Shown: positions 41,885 through 49,999 of the stretch, piece by piece | Layout of the letters: each line of letters opens with the position of its first letter | How positions within the stretch are numbered: the first letter of the stretch is position 1 | NCBI GenBank assembly: GCA_964445985.1 | Contig: CAYUMU010000050.1 | Coordinates: 1 to 50,302, forward strand | Reading direction: 5' to 3' | DNA length: 50,302 bases | Origin: CAYUMU01 sp964445985 | GTDB taxonomy: Bacteria; Planctomycetota; Planctomycetia; Pirellulales; S012-138 | Made by a program: the position numbers and the translations under genes | Notes under the pieces: generated by a model | Told to the model about the DNA's origin: nothing | Seen by the model: only the letters and a program-made list of their open reading frames with translations | The model's database searches: none

Positions 41885-41956
41885 AGGCGCTGCCCGGATT
41901 CGAACCGGGGATGGCGGATTTGCAATCCGCTGCCTTAGCCACTTGGCTACAGCGCC
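41885..41956 (-). tRNA. tRNA-Cys (anticodon GCA)
   Basis: 72 bases fold into a full cloverleaf: 7-bp acceptor stem GGCGCTG/CAGCGCC, D arm GCC...GGC, anticodon arm GCGGA-TTGCAAA-TCCGC with anticodon GCA, 4-base variable loop, and T arm CCCGG-TTCGAAT-CCGGG. The discriminator base is U, as expected for tRNA-Cys. The 3' CCA is not encoded. A strong terminator follows directly. Confidence 0.97.
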
Positions 41957-42399
41957 GAAGAGTCACCCTTCCCTTATTAAGCTGTAAAGGCTTACCGGTT
42001 GGGCGATTTGAGTTAACTCCTAGAACATAAAAGTTTGGCCGTCGGAGGTCAAGGTCGGCGAGGCGGGCCGTTGGCTGGCGAGCGTTGCTGGCCTGACCTT
42101 CACCTTCCGCTTGTTCCTTTCACACCAGGGCCGAAACCTTTCCCCCGACTGTTTTCGGCTGTTTGCCGAACCGTTCTTCAACTTGTAAAGCCTACATCTG
42201 ACCTAACTTCGGTTTGATAGCCTTGCTGTCGCCCGTCGCTTGATGCGTGGTTACTTGAACCGCCCCGTCACTTGAGGTACATCGCACGGTGAACGGGGGC
42301 AAGTCCAAGCAGTTCAATGAGAACCGCCCCTGCCGGGGCGATTGCCACGGAGGGGGAGAGGATTGACTTCATCGACGGTGCGAGGCGCCTTGCTTAGCC
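41957..42399. other. Intergenic region upstream of tRNA-Cys, no gene seen
   Basis: 443 bases. It holds a perfect palindrome GAGTTAACTC (42010-42019), two related short stretches (CTGTAAAGGCTTA near 41982 and CTTGTAAAGCCTA near 42182), and a CGCCCC-TGCC-GGGGCG hairpin (42325-42340) 60 bases beyond the DUF3500 stop but without a T-tract. The tRNA promoter should lie near 41960-42010 on the minus strand; I cannot place it exactly. Confidence 0.45.
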
Positions 42400-43467
42400 T
42401 TAGCCTCGGGCGTTCAGCGGCACATCGGCTTGCGAGGCCACGTGCACCCAAACGTGCACGTGCGGTTCCCCGCGGTAGTGCCACACGAAGGAGGGGCCTT
42501 CCAGTCGCCAGTTGTCCCAAACCTGGTCGTCGCCCATATCGCCTTCCTGATAGAAAGCCAGCGAGCACTTGTCGAGGCCGCCCTGTTGCTTCAGGCAGGC
42601 CAGGGCTTCATTTTGGTCTGCCTGCCGGTAGGGCGAGAGCAGCATCAGCAGCACTTTTTGCAAGTGCTCTTTCTGGTCGCTGGAAAGATCCGCGACCGCA
42701 ATGCCGGGGAATTTGCCGTCGCTGCCGCGGAAGCCCACGGCCGACTCGGCTGGGCGGCGCGTCACCAGGGCCTGCTTGCGTCCTTTGCCGTCGAGCATGG
42801 CGTAGAGCTTGTTGGCTTCCAGCGCCTGAGGCCAATAGATGTTGCCGGGGTGGCCGACCTGCTCTTGCAATCCCTGCACGCGGGTGGCCTGGTGTCCATA
42901 GAAGATGGGTCCGCCGAAAGCGACGTGATCCGTGGAGTTGCCATCGCAGCGAATGGTCAGGTGCCGGCCGGTCATTACAAACTCGAACTTGCCTTCGCCC
43001 GGCTTGCCAAAGATGGCGATGTTTTGCTGTTTGCCATAACCGCCAGCGTCGTCCTGAAGCTGCTTCTCGATCTTGGGAAGCCACTCGGGGTTGTACATGC
43101 CTTTGAAGATGGCCCGAATGATTTCCTGCTGATCCTTACTGTAAAAATCGCTGCCGATGGCCGGCTTGGTGATGTGCCAATTGTTGGAGACAAAGGTTCG
43201 CAGCAGTTTGCGATCGTTCTCCGTGTAGTCCCAATCGAAACAGACGGTTTCCCGCTGTTTTTCGGCGAGCGAGTCATAGAGTTGCTTGACCAGAGTTTCT
43301 GGTTGGGCGGTTTCTGACTGCGGCTTTTCGGCGGCGGCCAGGCCGGGAAGCACGCCGCCCACGAACGCGGCCGCGCCGGTGACGCGGAGAAAATCACGAC
43401 GAGCAAGTTCATTGGACAAGGGATTCGTTGAGCCAGTTGATTGCGGTGAGGTATTCTCTGGGGGCAT
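42400..43467 (-). CDS. Tat-exported DUF3500-type protein
   Basis: 355 residues. Twin-arginine signal ARRDFLRVTGAAAFVGG near residue 20. The mature part carries the pattern I associate with DUF3500: NIAIFGKPGEGKFEFVMTGRHLTI, then FGGPIFYGHQATRVQG and a late region ending GEPHVHVWVHVA. Function unknown. The start at 43467 is chosen because GGAGAG lies just upstream; the ATG four codons earlier (43479) is less well placed. It follows the cytochrome-c'-like gene after 42 bases, so the two are probably one operon. Confidence 0.75.
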   Translation of the reverse strand: MPPENTSPQSTGSTNPLSNELARRDFLRVTGAAAFVGGVLPGLAAAEKPQSETAQPETLVKQLYDSLAEKQRETVCFDWDYTENDRKLLRTFVSNNWHITKPAIGSDFYSKDQQEIIRAIFKGMYNPEWLPKIEKQLQDDAGGYGKQQNIAIFGKPGEGKFEFVMTGRHLTIRCDGNSTDHVAFGGPIFYGHQATRVQGLQEQVGHPGNIYWPQALEANKLYAMLDGKGRKQALVTRRPAESAVGFRGSDGKFPGIAVADLSSDQKEHLQKVLLMLLSPYRQADQNEALACLKQQGGLDKCSLAFYQEGDMGDDQVWDNWRLEGPSFVWHYRGEPHVHVWVHVASQADVPLNARG

Positions 43468-43509
43468 AGCACTCTCCATGCTTTCGATTGAGGGGAGAAA
43501 TTGGCCGGT

Positions 43510-44316
43510 TCACCGTCGATTGTGGCAAGCTTCACAACGATGATAAATCTGCCCTAGCGCTTCGCGATACACTTTGGGGTCGCTGCCCTCGATGCGAGCG
43601 GCCTGCTGGGCCGCGGTTACAAACGCGGCCGCATGCTCGTTCCACTTGGGATCATCTCGATACGAGGCCAGCAGCGGCCCTAGTTCCGCCAACACGACTG
43701 CCGAGCCGCGGGCCGCGTCGAACTCTCCGAACAGCACGGCCCGTTTGGCATCGGCATGGGTGCCGTCGAGCAGCACCATCATAGGCTTTAACCCTGCCGC
43801 GGGCCGCAGGTTTCGCCGTGGCGCCTGGTCCACGGGAAAGGGGAGCACGGTTAGCTGTTTGGCCGCCTTGTCCACCGCGGCCAGCTGTTGCTTGCAATCA
43901 TCGGCCTGATCGGCCGCGGCGGCTTGAATCAGGTTCTTGGTCGCCGTTTGAAATTGCTCCACTGATTGCCGCCAGGTGTCGTTGCCCTGGCGGGCTTGCA
44001 GCAAGTCGGCCAGCAAGAGCAATCCCTCCGCGGTTTGCTTCAGAGATTTCAGATCGCCACCATCCAGCCACTCCTGGCAGTAATCGAGATTGGCGCCCAG
44101 GGCCGTTTGCAGTGCATGCGGCGGGGCGGCTGCGTTGTTCGCCGTGGCGGCAGGCAACTCGGTATTGGCCGCGAGGGCGGGCTGGTTGCCGGGCATTTGG
44201 ACGAACCACCAGGTTGCCCAGCCCAAACAGCAGGCGCCCATGCCCAGCAGGGGCCGCAACGCCCTGGCACCCGATGACGATGTTCGCGGCACAAGACGCC
44301 AACCATTCTCAAACAT
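43510..44316 (-). CDS. Membrane-anchored c'-type (class II) cytochrome-like protein
   Basis: 268 residues. An N-terminal membrane anchor or signal (about 19-41, LRPLLGMGACCLGWATWWFV) is followed by an exported helical region. The haem-binding motif is at the very C-terminus, C261-EA-CH265 (YHRCEACHNRR), preceded by long helices (FVTAAQQAARIEGSDPKVYR). This is the arrangement of class II cytochromes c', four-helix bundles, though the protein is about twice the usual length and may hold two bundles with only the second carrying haem. The start at 44316 has GAGAGG upstream. It is the first gene of an operon with the DUF3500 gene. Confidence 0.78.
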   Translation of the reverse strand: MFENGWRLVPRTSSSGARALRPLLGMGACCLGWATWWFVQMPGNQPALAANTELPAATANNAAAPPHALQTALGANLDYCQEWLDGGDLKSLKQTAEGLLLLADLLQARQGNDTWRQSVEQFQTATKNLIQAAAADQADDCKQQLAAVDKAAKQLTVLPFPVDQAPRRNLRPAAGLKPMMVLLDGTHADAKRAVLFGEFDAARGSAVVLAELGPLLASYRDDPKWNEHAAAFVTAAQQAARIEGSDPKVYREALGQIYHRCEACHNRR

Positions 44317-44445
44317 GCTGGACAAGCCTCTCTGAGTGCAAACCGCGGCGCAAGGAGACAACTCACTTGTGCAGTTTGATCTTGGCGGCGCCGCGATGCA
44401 AGCCGATGACGCGAGAAGCTGGCTGGGGACGCGGATCGCAGCGGG

Positions 44446-46989
44446 CTAAATCTTGGGAACGGGAATCCGCGGCGGGCCGGGCTTGCCCGGTTTTCTGGGC
44501 CGTGGGTCGTGGAAATGGTATTGCGGCATGAGCTCGACGCCAAAGCCGCGAGAAAGCTCGAGTTCGGCGCGTTCGGCCCAGGGCGTTCCGGCGTGCTCTT
44601 CCTTGATTTTCTCAAACATTTTCCGCGAGCGTTCGATGTAGGCCGCGGTTAGTTCGCCGGTAATGGTCTCTTGGCGGTTGGCAATATGCCAATGAGCCAA
44701 AGAATAATGGCCGATCATTTTCGGATCTTCTTTGCGCAGCGGCACAATCTTGGGCTCTTTCATGAAGTGCTGCAAGTAGGCCTGGTATTCATAGATTCTT
44801 ACCTTGTAGGCCAGAATTTGAGCAAAGATCAGATCGTAGTTGGCTTGCCAACGAGGGTAGATTTCCTTGCGGCGTTCCTCGCTCAGCAGTTCCATGGCCT
44901 GCTCGGCCGCGTGCAGATACTCCACATAGAGCCTGGCTTTGGTGAGTTCCAGCTTTACCTGGTTGGCAAAGGTTGCAGGGTTCGGCGAGAAATCGCTGGT
45001 GCGAACCTCGATAATCTTGGCTTTTTCTTCGTCGTAAGGGTTGAGATCGCTAATCACTTTCCAAACGGTGGAACGCAGCACGCTATGCCCTCGCTCCAGG
45101 GCGTAGTCCTGGCGACTTTCCAGCGAGGGCAAGTACGGTCGGAGCGATTCAATGGCGTAGCGGCGATACTCGCCCACCTGCTTGAGATACTCTTCTTTGG
45201 TAATTTCCTTGCGCCGGTACTGTTCCACGGAGGTGTTCTCGCCTTCGCGAACCAGGTTGGCTTCAATCGTGGGCAGCATGAAGAAAATGCCGCCCGTTTC
45301 GCGCGCCAGCCGACATTGTTCGTAGGGTCCAAATCCGCTGGGGTGGGCATCGGTGCGACGATGGAAGCCGTTGGTTTGCAATTGCTCGGCAAAAGGCGTT
45401 TCGGGGCCGCGATCGATGGGCAACAAGTGAATGTGCCCCGTTTGCGGATGCCGCCAGAACATGTGGGCGTACGGATAACCGAATACCGCTTCGCGACCAA
45501 GAATGTAAATTCGGCCGCGGGCCGATTTGGCCTCGTAGAGGGCCGCTTCCAACTTGGTGACATTGCTTTGTTGATCGCCGCTTTCATCGGTCACCAAGAT
45601 CACCGCCAACTGCCGACGACCCGCCAGGGCAATGGACTTGTATTGCTGAATGGTGGCGCCCACGGCGTCGCACATCATTTCCTTGCCGGTGGTGTCCAAA
45701 GGCACCGCGTCGATGGCCTTGCGAATCGCATCCACATTGCTGGTGGCCTTGGGGGTGTGGTTCAGGAATGTGTTGCCATAGCTGGTCACGCCCGTGAGCA
45801 ACACCTCGCTATCGGTCACGCCGCGCAACCCGAGTTCATCGTATACCTTGAGAATGCGAGAACTGATTTCCTGCTGGTCGTCTTTCATGCTCTCCGATTG
45901 ATCGAAGACCCAAACCACCAGCACCTTGCTCTTGGCAAGCATGGTCAAGATTTCTTGGGTGATGCGATCCATGGCTTCGTCGTAGCCATCGACCACCGCG
46001 TGCGGATCGCCGGGGGCATCGTCCGAGGTTTCAATATTGAGGTCGCTACCACGAACGCCGGAAAAGTTCATGGCCGGACCCGGCGTATAGGTGGGGCCGT
46101 CCAGTCGCTCGCTCAGTTCTTCATTGACCGTGGGATCGGTGCTGCCGTCGATGGTGGAGTTATGCCCCACCTGAATGGCACTGTGGGCGCTCACCATGGT
46201 ATTCGATTCCGAGGGCGTGAGCCGCTGGTCGAGCATCTCTTGCAGTTCGTCTTGGGGTCGCTCTTGCATGGCGGACAGTTCGGGCGCATCGGGCTCGCCC
46301 GTGAACGGCAACATCACCAGGGCGAGGGCAATGATTGCTCCCGCGTGAATGATCATGGAGAGCGAAACGGCCCCGAACGCGCGAAATTTTTCGGTCTTGC
46401 CGCTACCATCTTTGCTCGCCGCATTGGCCAACGATTCTTCTTCGCGGGCGTTGGCAGCCGCCGCCAGGGCCGCGCGTTCGTCGGCAGAACGCCGCTTTTT
46501 CTTGCGCGGCGGGCGTGTTTCCAAGGCGATACCTCCGCCGCTGACTGCCTTTTTCGCGGCGCTTACACCGTTGGTTGCCGCCGATGGCAGCGGGGGTGTC
46601 GAAGCTTGAGGAACCGCGGGGCGTCGTTCGCTGCTTTGCTCGGGCCGCTCTGAACGCTCTGAACGCTTCAACTTAGGTTTGCGCTTGCGCTCTTCCAGCG
46701 CGCCCTCTCCCTTGGAGGCGGAACCGCTGGCGGCCGAAACATCGACCGCCGAATCCGCGGCAGGGCGCCGCTTCTTGCGGATGGGCTTGCCATCGGGCCC
46801 CCGTTTGAGCCGCCGCTTCTTGGGAGGCGAGTCATCGGCGATCGATGCAGCCGAGGAGGCCTGGGAAGCGGGGGTGGATTGGGAAGGAGTTGTCGCCGGG
46901 CGTTTTTTCTTGTTCACCGCCGCAGAACTCGCATATCCATTGGAGATCGAGTCTTGCGAGGGCGGGGTCGCTTCGGGCCGGCGGCTCAT
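44446..46989 (-). CDS. Membrane-anchored VWA protein with long basic cytoplasmic tail
   Basis: 847 residues. Residues 1-200 are low-complexity with several basic clusters (PPKKRRLKRG, IRKKRRP, RKRKPKLKRS, RPPRKKKRRS) and a Ser/Ala/Pro background, predicted cytoplasmic. One transmembrane helix spans about 207-228 (VSLSMIIHAGAIIALALVML). The VWA domain starts near 355 (KVLVVWVFDQSESMKDD) with MIDAS D363-Q-S-E-S367 and continues to about 540. The rest is helical (LKQVGEYRRYAIESL, EQAMELLSEERRKE), ending in a Pro-rich tail (GKPGPPRIPVPKI). An envelope scaffold is the best guess. The start at 46989 is preferred over 46995 because AAGGG then sits six bases upstream. Two palindromes lie in its leader. 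Confidence 0.82.
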   Translation of the reverse strand: MSRRPEATPPSQDSISNGYASSAAVNKKKRPATTPSQSTPASQASSAASIADDSPPKKRRLKRGPDGKPIRKKRRPAADSAVDVSAASGSASKGEGALEERKRKPKLKRSERSERPEQSSERRPAVPQASTPPLPSAATNGVSAAKKAVSGGGIALETRPPRKKKRRSADERAALAAAANAREEESLANAASKDGSGKTEKFRAFGAVSLSMIIHAGAIIALALVMLPFTGEPDAPELSAMQERPQDELQEMLDQRLTPSESNTMVSAHSAIQVGHNSTIDGSTDPTVNEELSERLDGPTYTPGPAMNFSGVRGSDLNIETSDDAPGDPHAVVDGYDEAMDRITQEILTMLAKSKVLVVWVFDQSESMKDDQQEISSRILKVYDELGLRGVTDSEVLLTGVTSYGNTFLNHTPKATSNVDAIRKAIDAVPLDTTGKEMMCDAVGATIQQYKSIALAGRRQLAVILVTDESGDQQSNVTKLEAALYEAKSARGRIYILGREAVFGYPYAHMFWRHPQTGHIHLLPIDRGPETPFAEQLQTNGFHRRTDAHPSGFGPYEQCRLARETGGIFFMLPTIEANLVREGENTSVEQYRRKEITKEEYLKQVGEYRRYAIESLRPYLPSLESRQDYALERGHSVLRSTVWKVISDLNPYDEEKAKIIEVRTSDFSPNPATFANQVKLELTKARLYVEYLHAAEQAMELLSEERRKEIYPRWQANYDLIFAQILAYKVRIYEYQAYLQHFMKEPKIVPLRKEDPKMIGHYSLAHWHIANRQETITGELTAAYIERSRKMFEKIKEEHAGTPWAERAELELSRGFGVELMPQYHFHDPRPRKPGKPGPPRIPVPKI

Positions 46990-47555
46990 ACGCATCCCTT
47001 GAGTGGCTGGCAAAAAATAGATCCGCGGGAGAACTCCCGCTAAAAATGATGACGGGGGGATCCCCCCTTTTGCTCCGGTTTCATTCTTACGAAATTTGGG
47101 GGGGTGGAGCAATCAAATTCCCCCCTGCTTATGCAGCCGTTGCGGGAGGACCGGCGCCCACTGGCTTCCCACATTCGTTATTGCTGGCTGTCCTTCAATC
47201 GCTGCTTGGCTCCCCACGAGGGGGAGCGTGTGCATCGTGGCCTGAGGGCTCATTCGTCTGAAGGGCCGCCGATTATTCCCATGAATCGGCTTTCCTTACC
47301 CCCGCTTTTTACGCCAGGAGCGGAGCTGGCAATGGTGGGTGGCCTGCTGCCGGTCTCTGGTCACGCTTATCTTCGTTGGCGGACATCGGCAGATTTAATT
47401 GACATCCACGGCTGGCGCGCGAAAATGGAACGTCCTGTCTCCCCCCTCAATTAGGATGCGGCCTGCAACTGTTTATCTCTCCCGTCGTACGGCGGGTGGC
47501 GAAGGGCTCTGGGTCGCAAACCATTGATACAACTCCACTTCCACAGGGATCGGTC
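46990..47555. other. Divergent intergenic region with leader palindromes, no gene seen
   Basis: 566 bases between the VWA gene (minus) and the secreted hydrolase gene (plus). Besides two palindromes at 47025-47067, I see no gene; a plus-strand open frame at 47104-47454 has no ribosome binding site or family likeness. Confidence 0.5.
47025..47067. promoter_or_regulatory. Two adjacent perfect palindromes in the VWA-gene leader
   Basis: GCGGGAG-AA-CTCCCGC at 47025-47040 and GGGGGGATCCCCCC at 47054-47067, 36 and 65 bases upstream of the VWA start. They could form a leader hairpin or bind a regulator. Confidence 0.4.
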
Positions 47556-49973
47556 ATGCGGGAAGCAACCCATCCGGGGCGAGCCTGTTGTTCGAGGCCG
47601 CTTGCGGGGCATATTCGGAAACGCCTGTCATGGCCGCTGAGCGCGGGTCTGATGGGGATCGTGGCAGCGATTGCGCTGGCCCCCGCTAATGCCCAGGCTG
47701 CAAAAGTTACCCTCCGTGACGGCCGTATTTTGGAAGGCCGCCTGGCCCCGATTCCGTCGATGAGTGCCGATCCCAACGGTCTTAACGATGGGTCCAAGCC
47801 CATTTTGCTGGTGGACGATGATCTTCGCCGCACTTTTGTGCCGCAGCGGCTGGTGGAGGAGGTTAGTGAAGGGGCAACCGAACCGCAAGAAAGATTCAAG
47901 GTCTGGCAAAAAGAACTCCTCGCCGGCAATCCCGTGGCCAGCGTGGGGCCCATTGTGCGGCTGGAACCGTGGAATGAGCACGGCCGGCGCACCCTGGTGA
48001 TGAGCACGGCCCAGGGCAACATCGAAATCATTCAAGGTATTGTCGAAATCACGCCTCGCTATACCAAGGTGATGTCGCTCTTGAAGTTCAAATGGGAACC
48101 TCGGATTGCCACGAGTTCCATCCCCCCCGAAACGCTCCACAAGATTCTTGAGCGGGTGATCGACAAGAAAAATTTGGAGCAGCGGTTGCGCCTGGTGCGG
48201 TTTTACTTGCAAGCCGAGCGGTTCGAAGAATCTCGCCGCGAGTTAAATCAAGTGGTGGAGGATTTTCCGGAAGCGAAAACCGAGTACGGCCGCGTGCTTC
48301 GCGATGTGACGCAGCTTAGCTCGCGCCTGCTCTTGGCCGAAGTTCGCACGCGCGAGCGGGCCGGTCAAGCGAGTCTGGTTTACGAAATGCTCAATCGCTT
48401 CCCATCGGAAGGCGTGGCCGGCGAGACCCTGCAACAGGTGGCCGAATTGTTTCGCCAGCAGCAGCAATTGCATGGGCAGGGCAAGACGGTGCTCGACCAG
48501 TTCGACGCTCACCTAGCGGAGTATCTCAAGGCCAATCCTTCGTCGGCTTCTGCCTTGCAGGCCATTCGCGACGAAATGTTTCGCGAGTTGACCGTGCATA
48601 CGCTCGATCGCATGGCGGCTTACCAGCAATTTATTGCCGATGGCAGTTTGGGCCTGGATCAGAAGCTGGCCCTGGCCATGAGCGGTTGGATCTTGGGGCC
48701 CAAGTCGGCCATCGACAATCTCTCCACGTCCATGTCGCTGTACGAGGTTCGCCAGGTCATTCGCGATTACGTGAACGCCGAATTGAAGCTCGACCGGGAG
48801 TTGCTGCTTCGCAAATTAGCCACGCTCGAAGGTTCCACGGCGCCGCGGGTGGCTCAGCTCCTCGCGCACATGAAGCCGCCCAAGCTTACCGAGGCGGCCG
48901 AAAACGGTTCGTACACCATCGAAGTGCCCGGCGGCGAAGGCCATCCGCCCCTGAAGTACCTGGTTCAGTTGCCCTCCGAGTACGATCCTTACCGGCGTTA
49001 CCCGGCGGTGGTGACGTTGCACGGCGCGGGTACTTCGCCCAAATTGCAGCTCGACTGGTGGGCCGGTTCGCCCGACGAGAAAGGTGCTCGTCGCGGTCAG
49101 GGCATGCGGCATGGCTATATTGTGATTTCACCCTATTGGGCCGACGAGCATCAGCACCAATACAATTATTCGCTGCAAGAGCATCTCGCGGTGCTCGACA
49201 GCCTGCGCGACGCCTGCCGACGCTTTGCGATCGACACCGACCGCGTGTTTCTGAGCGGCCACTCCATGGGTGGAAACGCGGCCTGGGATATCGGCCTGGC
49301 TCACCCGGACCTGTGGGCGGGGGTGATTCCCATCGTGGCCATTTGCGACCGATTTTGTAACTTGTATTGGGAGAACGCATCGACGCTGCCGTTTTATGTG
49401 GTTAGCGGCGAGCTCGACGGCAACAAAACGGCACGGAACTCCCTCTCGCTCGATCGCTACATGAAGAAGGGTTACTCGGTCACCTCGGTCGAGTTCCTCG
49501 GACGCGGCCACGAGGATTTCTCCGATGAGATCTTGCGGATTTTTGATTGGATGGGCCGCTACCGGCGAGATTTCTTCCCGCGGGAGTTCTCCGTCAGTTC
49601 CCTGCGCGAGTGGGACAACTACTTTTGGTGGGCCGAAGTGATCGATATGCCGAAAGCGGCCATGATCGATCCCGCCCTGTGGCCTCCGCGGCGCGGCACC
49701 CGGGCCGTGGTTCTTGAGGGCAAGATCCTGGAGAACAATAGTATTTACTTCCGAGGAGGCGGCGGGCGACTTGCCATTTGGCTTTCGCCGGAGGTGGTGA
49801 ATTTCAATGAGCAGGTCCGGCTATCGGTCAACGGACGCAACTCATTCGTCACCGTGAAGCCAGATATCGCGGTGATGCTAGAAGATGCCCGCACTCGGGG
49901 CGATCGGCAACACCCGTTCTGGAGCCGCGTGATTTTGGGTGGACCGGAAGGGATTATCGTGGGGCAGCGCTAG
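47556..49973 (+). CDS. Secreted alpha/beta-hydrolase with N-terminal LRDGRILEGRL domain and helical repeats
   Basis: 805 residues. Signal peptide ends near ANAQAAKV (about residue 49). A short SH3-like stretch (VTLRDGRILEGRL, then ILLVDDDLRRTFVPQRLV) resembles the mature start of the exported protein at 16472. Residues about 180-450 are helical (TPR-like: RLVRFYLQAERFEESRREL). The catalytic domain (about 455-690) is an alpha/beta-hydrolase of the poly-hydroxyalkanoate-depolymerase/feruloyl-esterase-like type: AVVTLHGAGTSPK (oxyanion), nucleophile S570 in SGHSMGGNAAW, probable Asp in SGELDGNK and H652 in GRGHEDF. A beta-rich C-terminal domain closes it. The substrate is unknown. The ATG at 47556 has AGGGA upstream. 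Confidence 0.85.
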   Translation: MREATHPGRACCSRPLAGHIRKRLSWPLSAGLMGIVAAIALAPANAQAAKVTLRDGRILEGRLAPIPSMSADPNGLNDGSKPILLVDDDLRRTFVPQRLVEEVSEGATEPQERFKVWQKELLAGNPVASVGPIVRLEPWNEHGRRTLVMSTAQGNIEIIQGIVEITPRYTKVMSLLKFKWEPRIATSSIPPETLHKILERVIDKKNLEQRLRLVRFYLQAERFEESRRELNQVVEDFPEAKTEYGRVLRDVTQLSSRLLLAEVRTRERAGQASLVYEMLNRFPSEGVAGETLQQVAELFRQQQQLHGQGKTVLDQFDAHLAEYLKANPSSASALQAIRDEMFRELTVHTLDRMAAYQQFIADGSLGLDQKLALAMSGWILGPKSAIDNLSTSMSLYEVRQVIRDYVNAELKLDRELLLRKLATLEGSTAPRVAQLLAHMKPPKLTEAAENGSYTIEVPGGEGHPPLKYLVQLPSEYDPYRRYPAVVTLHGAGTSPKLQLDWWAGSPDEKGARRGQGMRHGYIVISPYWADEHQHQYNYSLQEHLAVLDSLRDACRRFAIDTDRVFLSGHSMGGNAAWDIGLAHPDLWAGVIPIVAICDRFCNLYWENASTLPFYVVSGELDGNKTARNSLSLDRYMKKGYSVTSVEFLGRGHEDFSDEILRIFDWMGRYRRDFFPREFSVSSLREWDNYFWWAEVIDMPKAAMIDPALWPPRRGTRAVVLEGKILENNSIYFRGGGGRLAIWLSPEVVNFNEQVRLSVNGRNSFVTVKPDIAVMLEDARTRGDRQHPFWSRVILGGPEGIIVGQR

Positions 49974-49999
49974 GCTGGTTCGCGCCGGCGAAAGCGCGT

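Noticed and set aside
41703..41966. Open frames running across the tRNA-Cys
   Set aside because: They depend on reading the tRNA sequence as codons; the tRNA cloverleaf is complete.
42325..42340. Hairpin CGCCCC-TGCC-GGGGCG as terminator of the DUF3500 gene
   Set aside because: The stem is good but no T-tract follows on the minus strand; kept only as a note.
44671..46653. 660-codon open frame on the plus strand
   Set aside because: It lies fully antisense to the VWA membrane protein gene, has no recognisable domain, and long antisense frames are expected in G+C-rich coding DNA.
47054..47067. GGGGGGATCCCCCC followed by TTTT as a plus-strand terminator
   Set aside because: The palindrome leaves no loop and no gene on the plus strand ends upstream of it.
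47104..47454. 116-codon plus-strand open frame in the VWA/hydrolase gap
   Set aside because: No ribosome binding site, no domain, and an amino-acid mix like random translation of non-coding DNA.
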